Assembly: GCA_900546315.1 (NCBI GenBank)
Contig: URCP01000007.1
Span: 1 to 54,097, forward strand
Origin: an uncultured Eubacteriales bacterium
GTDB lineage: Bacteria; Bacillota; Clostridia; Oscillospirales; CAG-272
DNA length: 54,097 nucleotides
Direction of reading: 5' to 3'
Of this stretch, positions 1 to 6,157 are shown piece after piece; within the stretch, counting starts at the first letter, position 1; every line of letters starts with the position of its first letter. The position numbers were made by a program, and so were the translations under genes. The notes under the pieces are model-generated. The model was not told the origin of the DNA. It did not search any database and saw only the letters and a program-made list of their open reading frames with translations.

Positions 1-1
1 C

Positions 2-175
2 CGTGAGACCCGCGACAGGGACAGCATCACATTCGCAGTTGATGCCGCCGGAGATCTTCGCGCCGTCCTCCTCGCGTCGAACACGGAGATTGATCACGGA
101 GATATAGCTGACGGAAAGATAACCGTGAGATTCGGAAAAAAGCGCGGATACGCGTTCATCAGATACGAAAAATAA
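2..175 (+). CDS. C-terminal fragment of an unknown protein (cut by window edge)
   Basis: An open frame runs from the first bases to a TAA at 173-175, giving about 57 residues that end in AFIRYEK. The fragment is mixed polar and hydrophobic, with a short basic end and no cysteine motif. A strong terminator hairpin follows within 6 nt of the stop, which supports a real gene end. The fragment is too short to assign a family; the start lies outside the window. Confidence 0.6.
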   Translation, partial: RETRDRDSITFAVDAAGDLRAVLLASNTEIDHGDIADGKITVRFGKKRGYAFIRYEK

Positions 176-180
176 GCAGC

Positions 181-220
181 GAAAAACGGTCGCCGCCTGA
201 CATTGTGCCGACCGTTTTTC
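181..220 (+). terminator. Intrinsic terminator, probably bidirectional
   Basis: A perfect 12-bp stem, GAAAAACGGTCG (181-192) with CGACCGTTTTTC (209-220), ends in a T run. It closes the plus-strand gene ending at 175 and, read on the other strand, the minus-strand gene ending at 227. Confidence 0.85.
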
Positions 221-226
221 AACGCT

Positions 227-754
227 CTATCCGCGGAGCATACCCATCCGGTTGAACGCCGCGGCGAGACTGTTCCATGTGTTCCTGTCTACTCTTCCGG
301 TATCCGGAATGCCGTGAGTATTCTGAAAGCATCTCACATCCTTCATTGTCCCCTCGTCGTAAACGCCGCTCGGTGGAGAGCCTGTTATGTCGTCGTACTC
401 ATGCGCGAGGGTGCGCAGGATGAACTGTATTATCGCGACGATATCCGAGTTCTCGCCCGGTGTCGTCTCGTAACCGGGCTCTTCCGGAAAATGGAACACC
501 GGGGAAGGGCGCGTCGTTCTCTCGCGCGACTCGAGAAAAGCCGCGTAAAGAGCCGTCCATGTCTGATAGTCTATCTCGCCCGTCACCGGAAGACCGTGCG
601 TGCGCTGGAACTCCCTTACCGCGTCCCTCGTCTCGGCGCCGTATATTCCATCTGGATTGATGAGCGGTATCTCCGGTGCCGCGGCGTCGAAATGCAGAGC
701 GCGGAGATATCTCTGCGCCTCGAATGTCCGCTCGCTGTCGCTCCTGCCTGCCAT
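227..754 (-). CDS. Protein with two peptidoglycan-binding domains
   Basis: This 175-residue protein holds two PG_binding_1-type repeats (roughly residues 8-70 and 95-165). Each has the family pattern of an N-terminal helix, a DGIYG or SGVYD turn, a V(R/K)xFQxTHG(L/I)P helix, and a closing TG-(E/R)-(I/V)D-x-x-T-W segment. Such domains bind cell-wall peptidoglycan. No catalytic domain, signal peptide or membrane segment is visible. It is the last gene of a minus-strand set with the SpoIID-like protein 56 nt upstream, so it probably acts on the same wall or spore target. Spore localisation is inferred from context only. Confidence 0.85.
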   Translation of the reverse strand: MAGRSDSERTFEAQRYLRALHFDAAAPEIPLINPDGIYGAETRDAVREFQRTHGLPVTGEIDYQTWTALYAAFLESRERTTRPSPVFHFPEEPGYETTPGENSDIVAIIQFILRTLAHEYDDITGSPPSGVYDEGTMKDVRCFQNTHGIPDTGRVDRNTWNSLAAAFNRMGMLRG

Positions 755-810
755 ATTGAATCATCCTTTCCTTCACGATGCCGCCCGCCGTTTTCTGACA
801 GGCGGCTCAT

Positions 811-2205
811 TCATCTCAGCGTCGTCCCGCCGAACTGTCCCTCGGCGGCGTTCTCACCGCTCACGACGTCACGGTACGCGTTCACTATCTCATCCCACGT
901 GAAAACGTCCACAAGCCCGGTGACAGGTCTGCCGAACAGCCGCTGAGCCTCAATCACCGCGTCTCTCGTGGCTGTCCCGAAAACGCCGTCGACATTTATC
1001 GGCGGTATCTCGTCATAGATCTCAGAGAGCTTGCTGAGGTACTCCTGAAGCAGCCTGATCTCGTTACCCTGCATGCCGAAGGACAGTATGAACCCCGGAT
1101 ACGGTGCCGCGGGAACTCCGGTGTAATACTGCGGAGTCGACTCAACGATCCCGCGATAGACGTTGTATGCCGTATTCCATGTCCGGGCGTCAACGACTCC
1201 AGTCACAGGTATACCGTACGCCGACTGAAACGCGCGCACCGCCTCAGCCGTCAATGGGCCGAACACGCCATCGACAGAGATCTGCGGCACGGTATCGATG
1301 TTTTCGCCGATCACCGCGAGATAATACTGCACGACCCGCACGTAATTTCCCCTGAGTCCTTCGTAGAGTTCCTCCGGATACTGGCTTGATATATCCGACA
1401 GCGTCAGTCCCTCGGAGTTCAGCTCGTTCAGCCGCTTGACACCATTGTATATCTGCTGGATCTTATACCATGTGGCGTTTCCGATGACGCCGTCCATCAC
1501 AAGGTCGAATATTCTCTGAAACTCAAGCACCGAATTCCGCATCTCATATGTGTATATCCCGTTCACCGGATATATCTTCGGTATCGAGGGATAATTCTCG
1601 GATATCCTGTTGAGCCTCAGCTGCACGGCGCGGATGTCGACCCCGGAATCACCGGGCTTCAGCGGCCTCAGCGGACCGGTGCCGGTCACCGGTCTTATCG
1701 GAGTATCGCGGTTTATGTCGATATCGTCGCCGTAATAGTACGTCAGTATCTCATAAGGCGTCATCCCCCGCTCCGCGAGGTCGACCGTTCCCCACTGTGA
1801 AAGCCCCGCGCAGGTTACCGTCGTACCGTTGCAGTACTGCGCGAAAAGCGGCTCCACAGACCCCTGTCTCCGGATATAATCCGTATAGATTTCATCGACA
1901 ATATACCCGATATTCTCGAATATCTCCCGCCCGTTCACGAACGACTGATCAATCGCCGTCGAATTCGTTATGTCAAAATCATACCCGCGGCTCCTGTAAT
2001 ACTCCGTGTAGATACGATTCAGCGCAAAGGATATCTGCGCGTAAATATTCGCCCGAAGCGCGTTCTCCGGCCACGTCGGGTATATCTCGCTCGACGCGAC
2101 GTTCTTTATGTAATCCTGAAACGGCACCGTGACATTCTGCGCCGCCGAATCCGGCGGTCCGAGATGCACCGTTATCATCTCGGGGATGTATGGGACTGTT
2201 GGCAT
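811..2205 (-). CDS. SpoIID/LytB-like domain fused to three peptidoglycan-binding domains
   Basis: This protein has 464 residues. Residues about 10-165 look like a SpoIID/LytB domain: a PENALRANIYAQ segment at about 46-57 matches the region that carries the catalytic Glu in SpoIID, and SQWG at 136-139 followed by MTPYEILTYYYG is the family's C-terminal signature. Three PG_binding_1 repeats follow (about 180-255, 285-350, 370-445), each with an FQ-x-x-(F/Y)-x-(L/I)-x-x-(D/T)G core. SpoIID proteins are lytic transglycosylases that remodel septal peptidoglycan during engulfment. This one lacks the usual N-terminal membrane anchor and carries the binding repeats instead, so it is a paralogue and not spoIID itself. 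A family A repeat fills the gap to the upstream gene. Confidence 0.85.
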   Translation of the reverse strand: MPTVPYIPEMITVHLGPPDSAAQNVTVPFQDYIKNVASSEIYPTWPENALRANIYAQISFALNRIYTEYYRSRGYDFDITNSTAIDQSFVNGREIFENIGYIVDEIYTDYIRRQGSVEPLFAQYCNGTTVTCAGLSQWGTVDLAERGMTPYEILTYYYGDDIDINRDTPIRPVTGTGPLRPLKPGDSGVDIRAVQLRLNRISENYPSIPKIYPVNGIYTYEMRNSVLEFQRIFDLVMDGVIGNATWYKIQQIYNGVKRLNELNSEGLTLSDISSQYPEELYEGLRGNYVRVVQYYLAVIGENIDTVPQISVDGVFGPLTAEAVRAFQSAYGIPVTGVVDARTWNTAYNVYRGIVESTPQYYTGVPAAPYPGFILSFGMQGNEIRLLQEYLSKLSEIYDEIPPINVDGVFGTATRDAVIEAQRLFGRPVTGLVDVFTWDEIVNAYRDVVSGENAAEGQFGGTTLR

Positions 2206-2215
2206 ATCCTTATAT

Positions 2216-2287
2216 GCGGGGGATAAAAAACTTTTAGTGAATGGTTTTTACTCCCCCGCGCCCCCTCCTTTTCTAAAGCTTTATACA
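2216..2287 (-). repeat. Family A palindromic repeat, copy A1
   Basis: Read on the minus strand, a TATAAAGCTTTAGAAAAGG segment leads into an imperfect hairpin. Its arms are at 2245-2259 and 2216-2229 (GCGGGGG and CCCCCGC at the base). The same order of elements is seen at 2896-2975 and 35232-35310. It fills the space between the Ig-like gene and the SpoIID-like gene and would lie in their shared transcript. Confidence 0.7.
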
Positions 2288-2288
2288 G

Positions 2289-2696
2289 TCACAAGTTCTG
2301 CGGCTCGTTCTCGTCTATCTCGAGGCTGCCGCGCGGGTAGACGTTTTCGGAGTCCTTGTCGGCGAGCGGGATCATTTCGACCGGCTGGATCGAGGTCACG
2401 CCCTCGAAGACCGGGACGCCGTTGTTTGTCACCGTGTAGTAGCCCTCGTGGCTCACCTGGACCATGTAGGTGGCGAAAGGCTTTTTTGTGCCCGGCGACT
2501 TGCTTTCGGATCTGTCAGGGGTCGGGAGGGCTATTCTCGTCGTCTTGCCGCTCGTATCGGTCGAGACCACCGTGACGAGCGGGTTGCCCTCCGCGGAGTT
2601 GTCGAATACCGTGACGGACGCGCCGGAAAGAGGTATCGCGCCGCGCGCGGTTGAGACGTTCACTATGAGATAGCCGATATTCTGTTCGTTGTCCAT
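2289..2696 (-). CDS. Ig/transthyretin-like beta-sandwich protein
   Basis: This 135-residue protein reads like a carboxypeptidase-regulatory or transthyretin-like fold: alternating strands, a GASVTVFD segment near residue 26, DTSGKT near 47, and a VSHEGYYTVTNNGVPVFEG stretch near 83-101. Proteins of this type are usually structural or binding modules. There is no signal peptide and no cysteine. It is the first gene of the minus-strand set with the SpoIID-like and peptidoglycan-binding proteins, so a cell-wall or spore-envelope role is likely but not shown. The start at 2696 has a GGAGGT ribosome site upstream on the minus strand. Confidence 0.75.
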   Translation of the reverse strand: MDNEQNIGYLIVNVSTARGAIPLSGASVTVFDNSAEGNPLVTVVSTDTSGKTTRIALPTPDRSESKSPGTKKPFATYMVQVSHEGYYTVTNNGVPVFEGVTSIQPVEMIPLADKDSENVYPRGSLEIDENEPQNL

Positions 2697-2750
2697 ATTG
2701 TTTACCTCCGAAGTTTTTTGTACACCGTATATTTACACGGCACATTACGC

Positions 2751-2779
2751 ATTATATCGGTTTTCGGCCCTTTTGACAC
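2751..2779 (-). promoter_or_regulatory. Possible promoter for the peptidoglycan-binding gene set
   Basis: On the minus strand a perfect TATAAT (2751-2756) lies about 55 nt upstream of the first gene. Seventeen bases upstream is GTGTCA (2774-2779), a poor -35. The weak -35 could mean a sporulation sigma factor or an activator; neither can be decided from the sequence. Confidence 0.35.
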
Positions 2780-2842
2780 TTGTTAACTGACGCGCGGCAA
2801 AAAAATCCCGTGAAACACGAGAAAGTTTGCGCATATCTCTGA

Positions 2843-2872
2843 TTGACAACCCCTTCACAAATATGTTATAAT
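2843..2872 (+). promoter_or_regulatory. SigA-type promoter for the transaldolase-like gene
   Basis: TTGACA at 2843-2848 and TATAAT at 2867-2872 are both perfect consensus, with an 18-bp spacer. Transcription would start near 2879, so the family A hairpin at 2928-2975 would be part of the 5' untranslated region. Confidence 0.85.
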
Positions 2873-2895
2873 ACAGGAAGTGTCTTCATCCTGTG

Positions 2896-2975
2896 CCCTT
2901 TATGAAGTTTGGTGGAAAAGGGAGGGTGCAGGGAGGGGAAAACCCCCTTTGAAAAGGTGGTTTTCCCCTCCCTGC
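2896..2975 (+). repeat. Family A palindromic repeat, copy A2, in a 5' UTR
   Basis: TTATGAAGTTTGGTGGAAAAG leads into a very strong hairpin at 2928-2975, with arms beginning GCAGGGAGGGGAAAACC and ending GGTTTTCCCCTCCCTGC and only a small loop. The sequence matches copies A1 and A3 in element order. It lies between a consensus promoter and the start codon at 3004, so it should be transcribed. No T-run follows it, so it is not an obvious terminator here. Confidence 0.8.
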
Positions 2976-3003
2976 GAAACAATGAGTTATCTGAAAGGAA
3001 AAA

Positions 3004-3687
3004 ATGATGGAATATTTTCTTGATTGCGCGGATGAGGCTGTAATCCGCACCGCGCTTGATTATTATCCGCTTGACGGAGTGACGACGAATCCGGGGATAC
3101 TTTCGAGGGATTTGCCTGAGGGAGTTTCGCTGAGGGACGGGCTTGTGAGTCTGAGAAAGCTGACCCGCGGGTATACGCTTTTTGTGCAGACTACGGCGGC
3201 TACGGCTGACGGTATTGTGAGTGACGCGCATAAGGTTTGTGAGCTGCTTGGCGGGAAGTTGTCTATAAAGATACCGACGACTCCGGAGGGGCTTAAGGCT
3301 ATGCGGGTTCTTTCTCGTGAGGGGGTCTGCATTACGGCGACGGCAATTTATACTTCTTCGCAGGCGATACTCGCGGCTAAGGCGGGGGCTTATTATGTCG
3401 CGCCTTATATTACGCATATTGATAATCTTTCGCTTGACGGCGCATCGGTCGCTATTGATATCGCGAAGGAGCTGCGTGAGCATGAGATGGAGACTGTCGT
3501 TCTGGCGGCAAGCTTCAGGACGGCGGAGCAGGTGGATAAGGTTATCCGCGGCGGGGTCGGCGCGGTGACGGTGACGGCTGACCTTCTCGCTATGCTGGCG
3601 TCGCATCCCGGAACGAGTCAGGATCTCGCGAGGTTTGACGAGAAGTGGGAGAAGCGGTTCGGGAAGGGTATTTCCGAGCTTCTGTGA
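3004..3687 (+). CDS. Transaldolase / fructose-6-phosphate aldolase-like protein
   Basis: At 227 residues the protein has the length of the short transaldolase family (FSA/TalC/MipB). The TTNP motif at residues 27-30 and SIKIPTTPEG near 87-96, with the Schiff-base lysine at about K89, are family signatures; VAPYITHIDN near 131-140 is the equivalent of the usual substrate-binding PY-x-x-R-x-D region, with a His where Arg is common. It would carry out reversible dihydroxyacetone transfer or aldol cleavage on sugar phosphates in the cytosol. AAAGGA precedes the ATG at 3004. The gene is monocistronic, with its own promoter and terminator. FSA and transaldolase activity cannot be told apart from sequence alone. 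Confidence 0.88.
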   Translation: MMEYFLDCADEAVIRTALDYYPLDGVTTNPGILSRDLPEGVSLRDGLVSLRKLTRGYTLFVQTTAATADGIVSDAHKVCELLGGKLSIKIPTTPEGLKAMRVLSREGVCITATAIYTSSQAILAAKAGAYYVAPYITHIDNLSLDGASVAIDIAKELREHEMETVVLAASFRTAEQVDKVIRGGVGAVTVTADLLAMLASHPGTSQDLARFDEKWEKRFGKGISELL

Positions 3688-3742
3688 GTATGCGATTCGC
3701 TTTGCGGATTGATTCTCTGAGCTTTCACAAAAAATTTACCGG

Positions 3743-3768
3743 AAAAGCGGTGCATGGCGCCGCTTTTT
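3743..3768 (+). terminator. Intrinsic terminator after the transaldolase-like gene
   Basis: AAAAGCGG (3743-3750) pairs with CCGCTTTT around a short loop and runs into five T residues at 3764-3768. Confidence 0.75.
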
Positions 3769-3780
3769 CGATATGACCAC

Positions 3781-3809
3781 TTGATTTTTCCGCGAAAATG
3801 TGGTATACT
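3781..3809 (+). promoter_or_regulatory. Promoter upstream of repeat B1
   Basis: TTGATT (3781-3786) and TATACT (3804-3809) are separated by 17 bp. Transcription starting near 3816 would include the whole of repeat B1 in the leader. Confidence 0.65.
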
Positions 3810-3854
3810 ATATATGATAAGATAATCTAATCACGTGACTGCGCGGAACGGGAG

Positions 3855-3993
3855 ATTAGTCTGAAAATAAACTTTCAGACTAATCAGTTTTGAAGCTTCC
3901 GCGACACAGTGTCGTGAATTTTGAAAGACAGGCAAGCCGTCTTTCAAAACCGCCTCAAAACTGTAAGATAATGCGAAAGGTATAGTTATCAAA
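3855..3993 (+). repeat. Family B structured leader repeat, long copy B1
   Basis: Four stems can be read. P1 is ATTAGTCTGAAA (3855-3866) with TTTCAGACTAAT (3873-3884). P2 is CAGTTTTGAAGC (3885-3896) with GCCTCAAAACTG (3952-3963), one mismatch. Inside P2 lie P3, CGCGAC (3900-3905) with GTCGTG (3911-3916), and P4, TTTTGAAAGAC (3919-3929) with GTCTTTCAAAA (3939-3949). A GCGAAAGGTATAGTTATC tail follows and runs to the GTG start at 3994. The same architecture is present at 31939, and shortened copies are at 30726 and 49123. Confidence 0.85.
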
Positions 3994-5370
3994 GTGAAAA
4001 CAAGAAGTTTTGTCTGCGGCGCGAGACAGCATCTGCGCTCTTTCGGAATTCGTCTGATTGTTTGTATATTCATCGCCGGGTTCTTCTCGGTGTTCGCGGG
4101 AGGATTTGAGGGGTTCGGCGTCGTCGTATGGCTCGCGGCGATCGGCTGCGGCGTGTGGGAGTTTCTCTCGACCGTTGTGATAGACGTGAATTCCGACGGC
4201 GTGATATACCGGAAGAGCGGCAAGGAGCCGGTCAGGTATACTTTCGCTGATTACTATATTTCACCATCATCCGACGGTATGTCGCTCATCGCCGAGCACA
4301 GGAAGAGCGGGAAGACCGAGACGATAAAGTGCACCTCGTTCGATAAGGCGACAATAACCGACGCCGCCATGTACATAAAGTCGGCGTCTAGCGCGTATTT
4401 TCTGAACCGCCGCTCAGCCCCGGCGGAGCCCGCAAAGGACAGCACGCCCGCCGCGAACATGAAGCGCGCCGCCGAGACCGCCGCCGAAGCCTCGAGGCGC
4501 AATCCGTACTCGAAGAACTACGTCGGAAACGCGGCGCCGAAGCCGAAGCAGGTCGTGACCGGAGTTCCGGTGACGCCGAAGCCGACGGAAGCAAAGGCGG
4601 AGGCGGTGAAGACCGAACCGGCAAAGGCGGAACCTGTAAAGTCAGAACCCGCTCCGACTCCGACCATTACCGACCTTTCAAAGGATATCCCCGCTGATTA
4701 CAACAAGCTCCCGGAAATCGGGAAGATATCCGACGCGGACTACCGTTCGATGCCCGAGATAATCGTCCCGTCCTTCGACGAGAAGCTTCCGGAAGTCGGC
4801 GCCGCTCCCGTGCCCTCAAAGCATGACCACGGAGAGGATTTCCACAAGATTGTGTTCTATTATCCGAAGCGGTCAATAAGCGAGCGTATCGAGCGGTCGA
4901 ACGCGTTGTTCGTCCTCTGGACGCTGTTCTTCGCTGTTCTCGCTTTTCTTGGCGGTTATATCGCGCTCGGGGCGCTCAGGACCGCGGTCAGCGACGAGAT
5001 ATACATTCCGGGATATGTGACAATTCTGCTCGCGGGTGTCATCGCGTTCGCCGCCATGATTGTCATCGCGGTGAGGGTCGTGTCCGGCGCGGCCGTCACC
5101 TCGCGGATATTCTCAAAACTCGAGATAACCGAACACCACCTTGTGATCGACAATGTCAGATGCAGATTCGATAAGATGTCCTCGATGACGATGACCGCCC
5201 CGGCGACGGCGTCCGGCAGGAGGGGTCTGAGCTATCGTTTCGACGGAAAAGTTTTCGACTACGATCTCGGACCAGCCGTCAAGCCCTCGGGGAAGAGGTC
5301 CGACGAGTTTTTCACGAGATACGACGATCTCTGGCGCGAGCTGTCTGTCCGCGGGTTCAGAGCGATATGA
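3994..5370 (+). CDS. Unknown membrane protein with a Pro/Ala/Lys/Glu-rich linker
   Basis: The function of this 458-residue protein is not recognised. Two hydrophobic segments lie near residues 18-36 and 40-60, then a soluble region with a PH-like feel (VIDVNSDGVIYRKSGKEPVRYTF begins near 62). A linker of about 100 residues rich in A, P, K, E and T follows, then two more hydrophobic segments near 308-330 and 340-363 and a soluble C-terminal domain. The N- and C-terminal halves look similar in plan (two membrane helices, then a beta-rich cytosolic domain), which may be an internal duplication. The GTG start is placed by analogy with the other family B copies, where the start codon follows the GAAAGG tail. 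It overlaps thpR by 4 nt. Confidence 0.75.
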   Translation: MKTRSFVCGARQHLRSFGIRLIVCIFIAGFFSVFAGGFEGFGVVVWLAAIGCGVWEFLSTVVIDVNSDGVIYRKSGKEPVRYTFADYYISPSSDGMSLIAEHRKSGKTETIKCTSFDKATITDAAMYIKSASSAYFLNRRSAPAEPAKDSTPAANMKRAAETAAEASRRNPYSKNYVGNAAPKPKQVVTGVPVTPKPTEAKAEAVKTEPAKAEPVKSEPAPTPTITDLSKDIPADYNKLPEIGKISDADYRSMPEIIVPSFDEKLPEVGAAPVPSKHDHGEDFHKIVFYYPKRSISERIERSNALFVLWTLFFAVLAFLGGYIALGALRTAVSDEIYIPGYVTILLAGVIAFAAMIVIAVRVVSGAAVTSRIFSKLEITEHHLVIDNVRCRFDKMSSMTMTAPATASGRRGLSYRFDGKVFDYDLGPAVKPSGKRSDEFFTRYDDLWRELSVRGFRAI

Positions 5371-5891
5371 AAAACGGCTTGATACGCGCGTTCATCGCCC
5401 TTCGCTTTGATGAGCGTTCGGTATCACATCTCGTTTCGGCGCGTGAGCGTCTGCTCGACAACGCCGCGGAGGGGCGCGCCGTGCCGGACCGGGATATGCA
5501 CATGACGCTGGCGTTTCTCGGCGATATTGACTGCCGCCGCACCGAAGAGCTACACCGGATCATAAAGCGCGCGGCGAGACCTGTTCCGCCGCTCAGGGTG
5601 AACGGTTACGGGCATTTCGGTGATCTGTATTTCGCGTCGGTTGACGGCGCGGATGAGCTGAATCTGACCGTGAGGGAGCTGACGCGGAGTCTTCGCGATT
5701 CCGGGTTCAGAACTGAGGACAGGGACTTTGTTCCGCACGTGACGCTCGCGAGAAAGGTGAGGCTGATTTCACCGCCGAAAATCGTGCCTTTTAAGCTGCG
5801 TCCGGTCATGATCTCGCTCATGCGCTCGGAGCTGAAACGGAATGGCGCCGTATACACGGAGATATCGTCTGTCAGGCTGTCCGGTCGGTAA
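5367..5891 (+). CDS. thpR: RNA 2',3'-cyclic phosphodiesterase (2H family)
   Basis: This 174-residue protein carries the two H-x-T-x motifs that define 2H phosphoesterases: HMTLAFLG at about 45-52 and HVTLARK at about 124-130. FIALRFDE near the N-terminus is also typical. The family opens 2',3'-cyclic phosphate ends of RNA. The ATG at 5367 overlaps the TGA of the upstream membrane-protein gene (ATGA), so the two are translationally coupled. The in vivo substrate is unknown for most members. Confidence 0.88.
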   Translation: MKNGLIRAFIALRFDERSVSHLVSARERLLDNAAEGRAVPDRDMHMTLAFLGDIDCRRTEELHRIIKRAARPVPPLRVNGYGHFGDLYFASVDGADELNLTVRELTRSLRDSGFRTEDRDFVPHVTLARKVRLISPPKIVPFKLRPVMISLMRSELKRNGAVYTEISSVRLSGR

Positions 5892-5916
5892 AGAATATTT
5901 TTAACCGTTCGTTCCC

Positions 5917-5945
5917 TTGACAAAACGCGCGCGGTGTGATAGAAT
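5917..5945 (+). promoter_or_regulatory. SigA-type promoter of the ABC-F gene
   Basis: TTGACA (5917-5922) and TAGAAT (5940-5945) are 17 bp apart. Transcription from about 5952 gives a leader of about 200 nt before the ABC-F start codon. Confidence 0.85.
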
Positions 5946-5975
5946 CTAAGTAGCATATTTTTCGGAGGTGCGGGA

Positions 5976-5990
5976 ATGTACAATAAGTGA
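5976..5990 (+). CDS. Four-codon leader peptide MYNK
   Basis: ATG TAC AAT AAG TGA at 5976-5990 is preceded by an excellent GGAGGTG ribosome site (5964-5970) with 5-nt spacing, only about 20 nt from the predicted transcript start. It encodes M-Y-N-K. Very short upstream frames like this precede many antibiotic-resistance ABC-F genes, where a drug-stalled ribosome changes leader RNA folding. That role here is inferred from position and from the downstream hairpins. Confidence 0.7.
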   Translation: MYNK

Positions 5991-6013
5991 TCGTTTTCTG
6001 TAGAAATCGCGGA

Positions 6014-6157
6014 GAGGGGCGTTTTGCCCTTTTGTCGGCACGCCCGGTTGCGGGCGGATTTTTACGGGAGAAGGTCGCTTCGGGCATTCCCTCGCTTTTT
6101 GCTTTGCGGATATTTTCTGCCCCTCGTTCCTTCTTCCGGGAAAGAGGGGATATTTTT
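6014..6157 (+). promoter_or_regulatory. Attenuator leader of the ABC-F gene (antiterminator / terminator pair)
   Basis: CCCCTC (6120-6125) pairs with GAGGGG (6144-6149), extended past one mismatch by TTCC (6127-6130) with GGAA (6139-6142). ATATTTTT follows directly. This hairpin would end transcription and also hides the ribosome site GAGGGG. The 5' arm can pair instead with GAGGGGC at 6014-6020 (GCCCCTC at 6119-6125), 24 nt after the leader-peptide stop, which would free the ribosome site. Another small hairpin, CGCCCG with CGGGCG (6041-6056), followed by ATTTTT, lies between them. Confidence 0.65.

Noticed and set aside
3831..4223. Minus-strand frame across repeat B1 whose peptide resembles one at the B2 locus
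   Set aside because: The similarity comes from translating the family B repeat in antisense (SFEAVLKDGL), not from a protein gene.
5987..6157. Upstream extension of the ABC-F protein
   Set aside because: The extra 57 codons fall in the attenuator hairpins and lack homology; ATG 6158 has the ribosome site.
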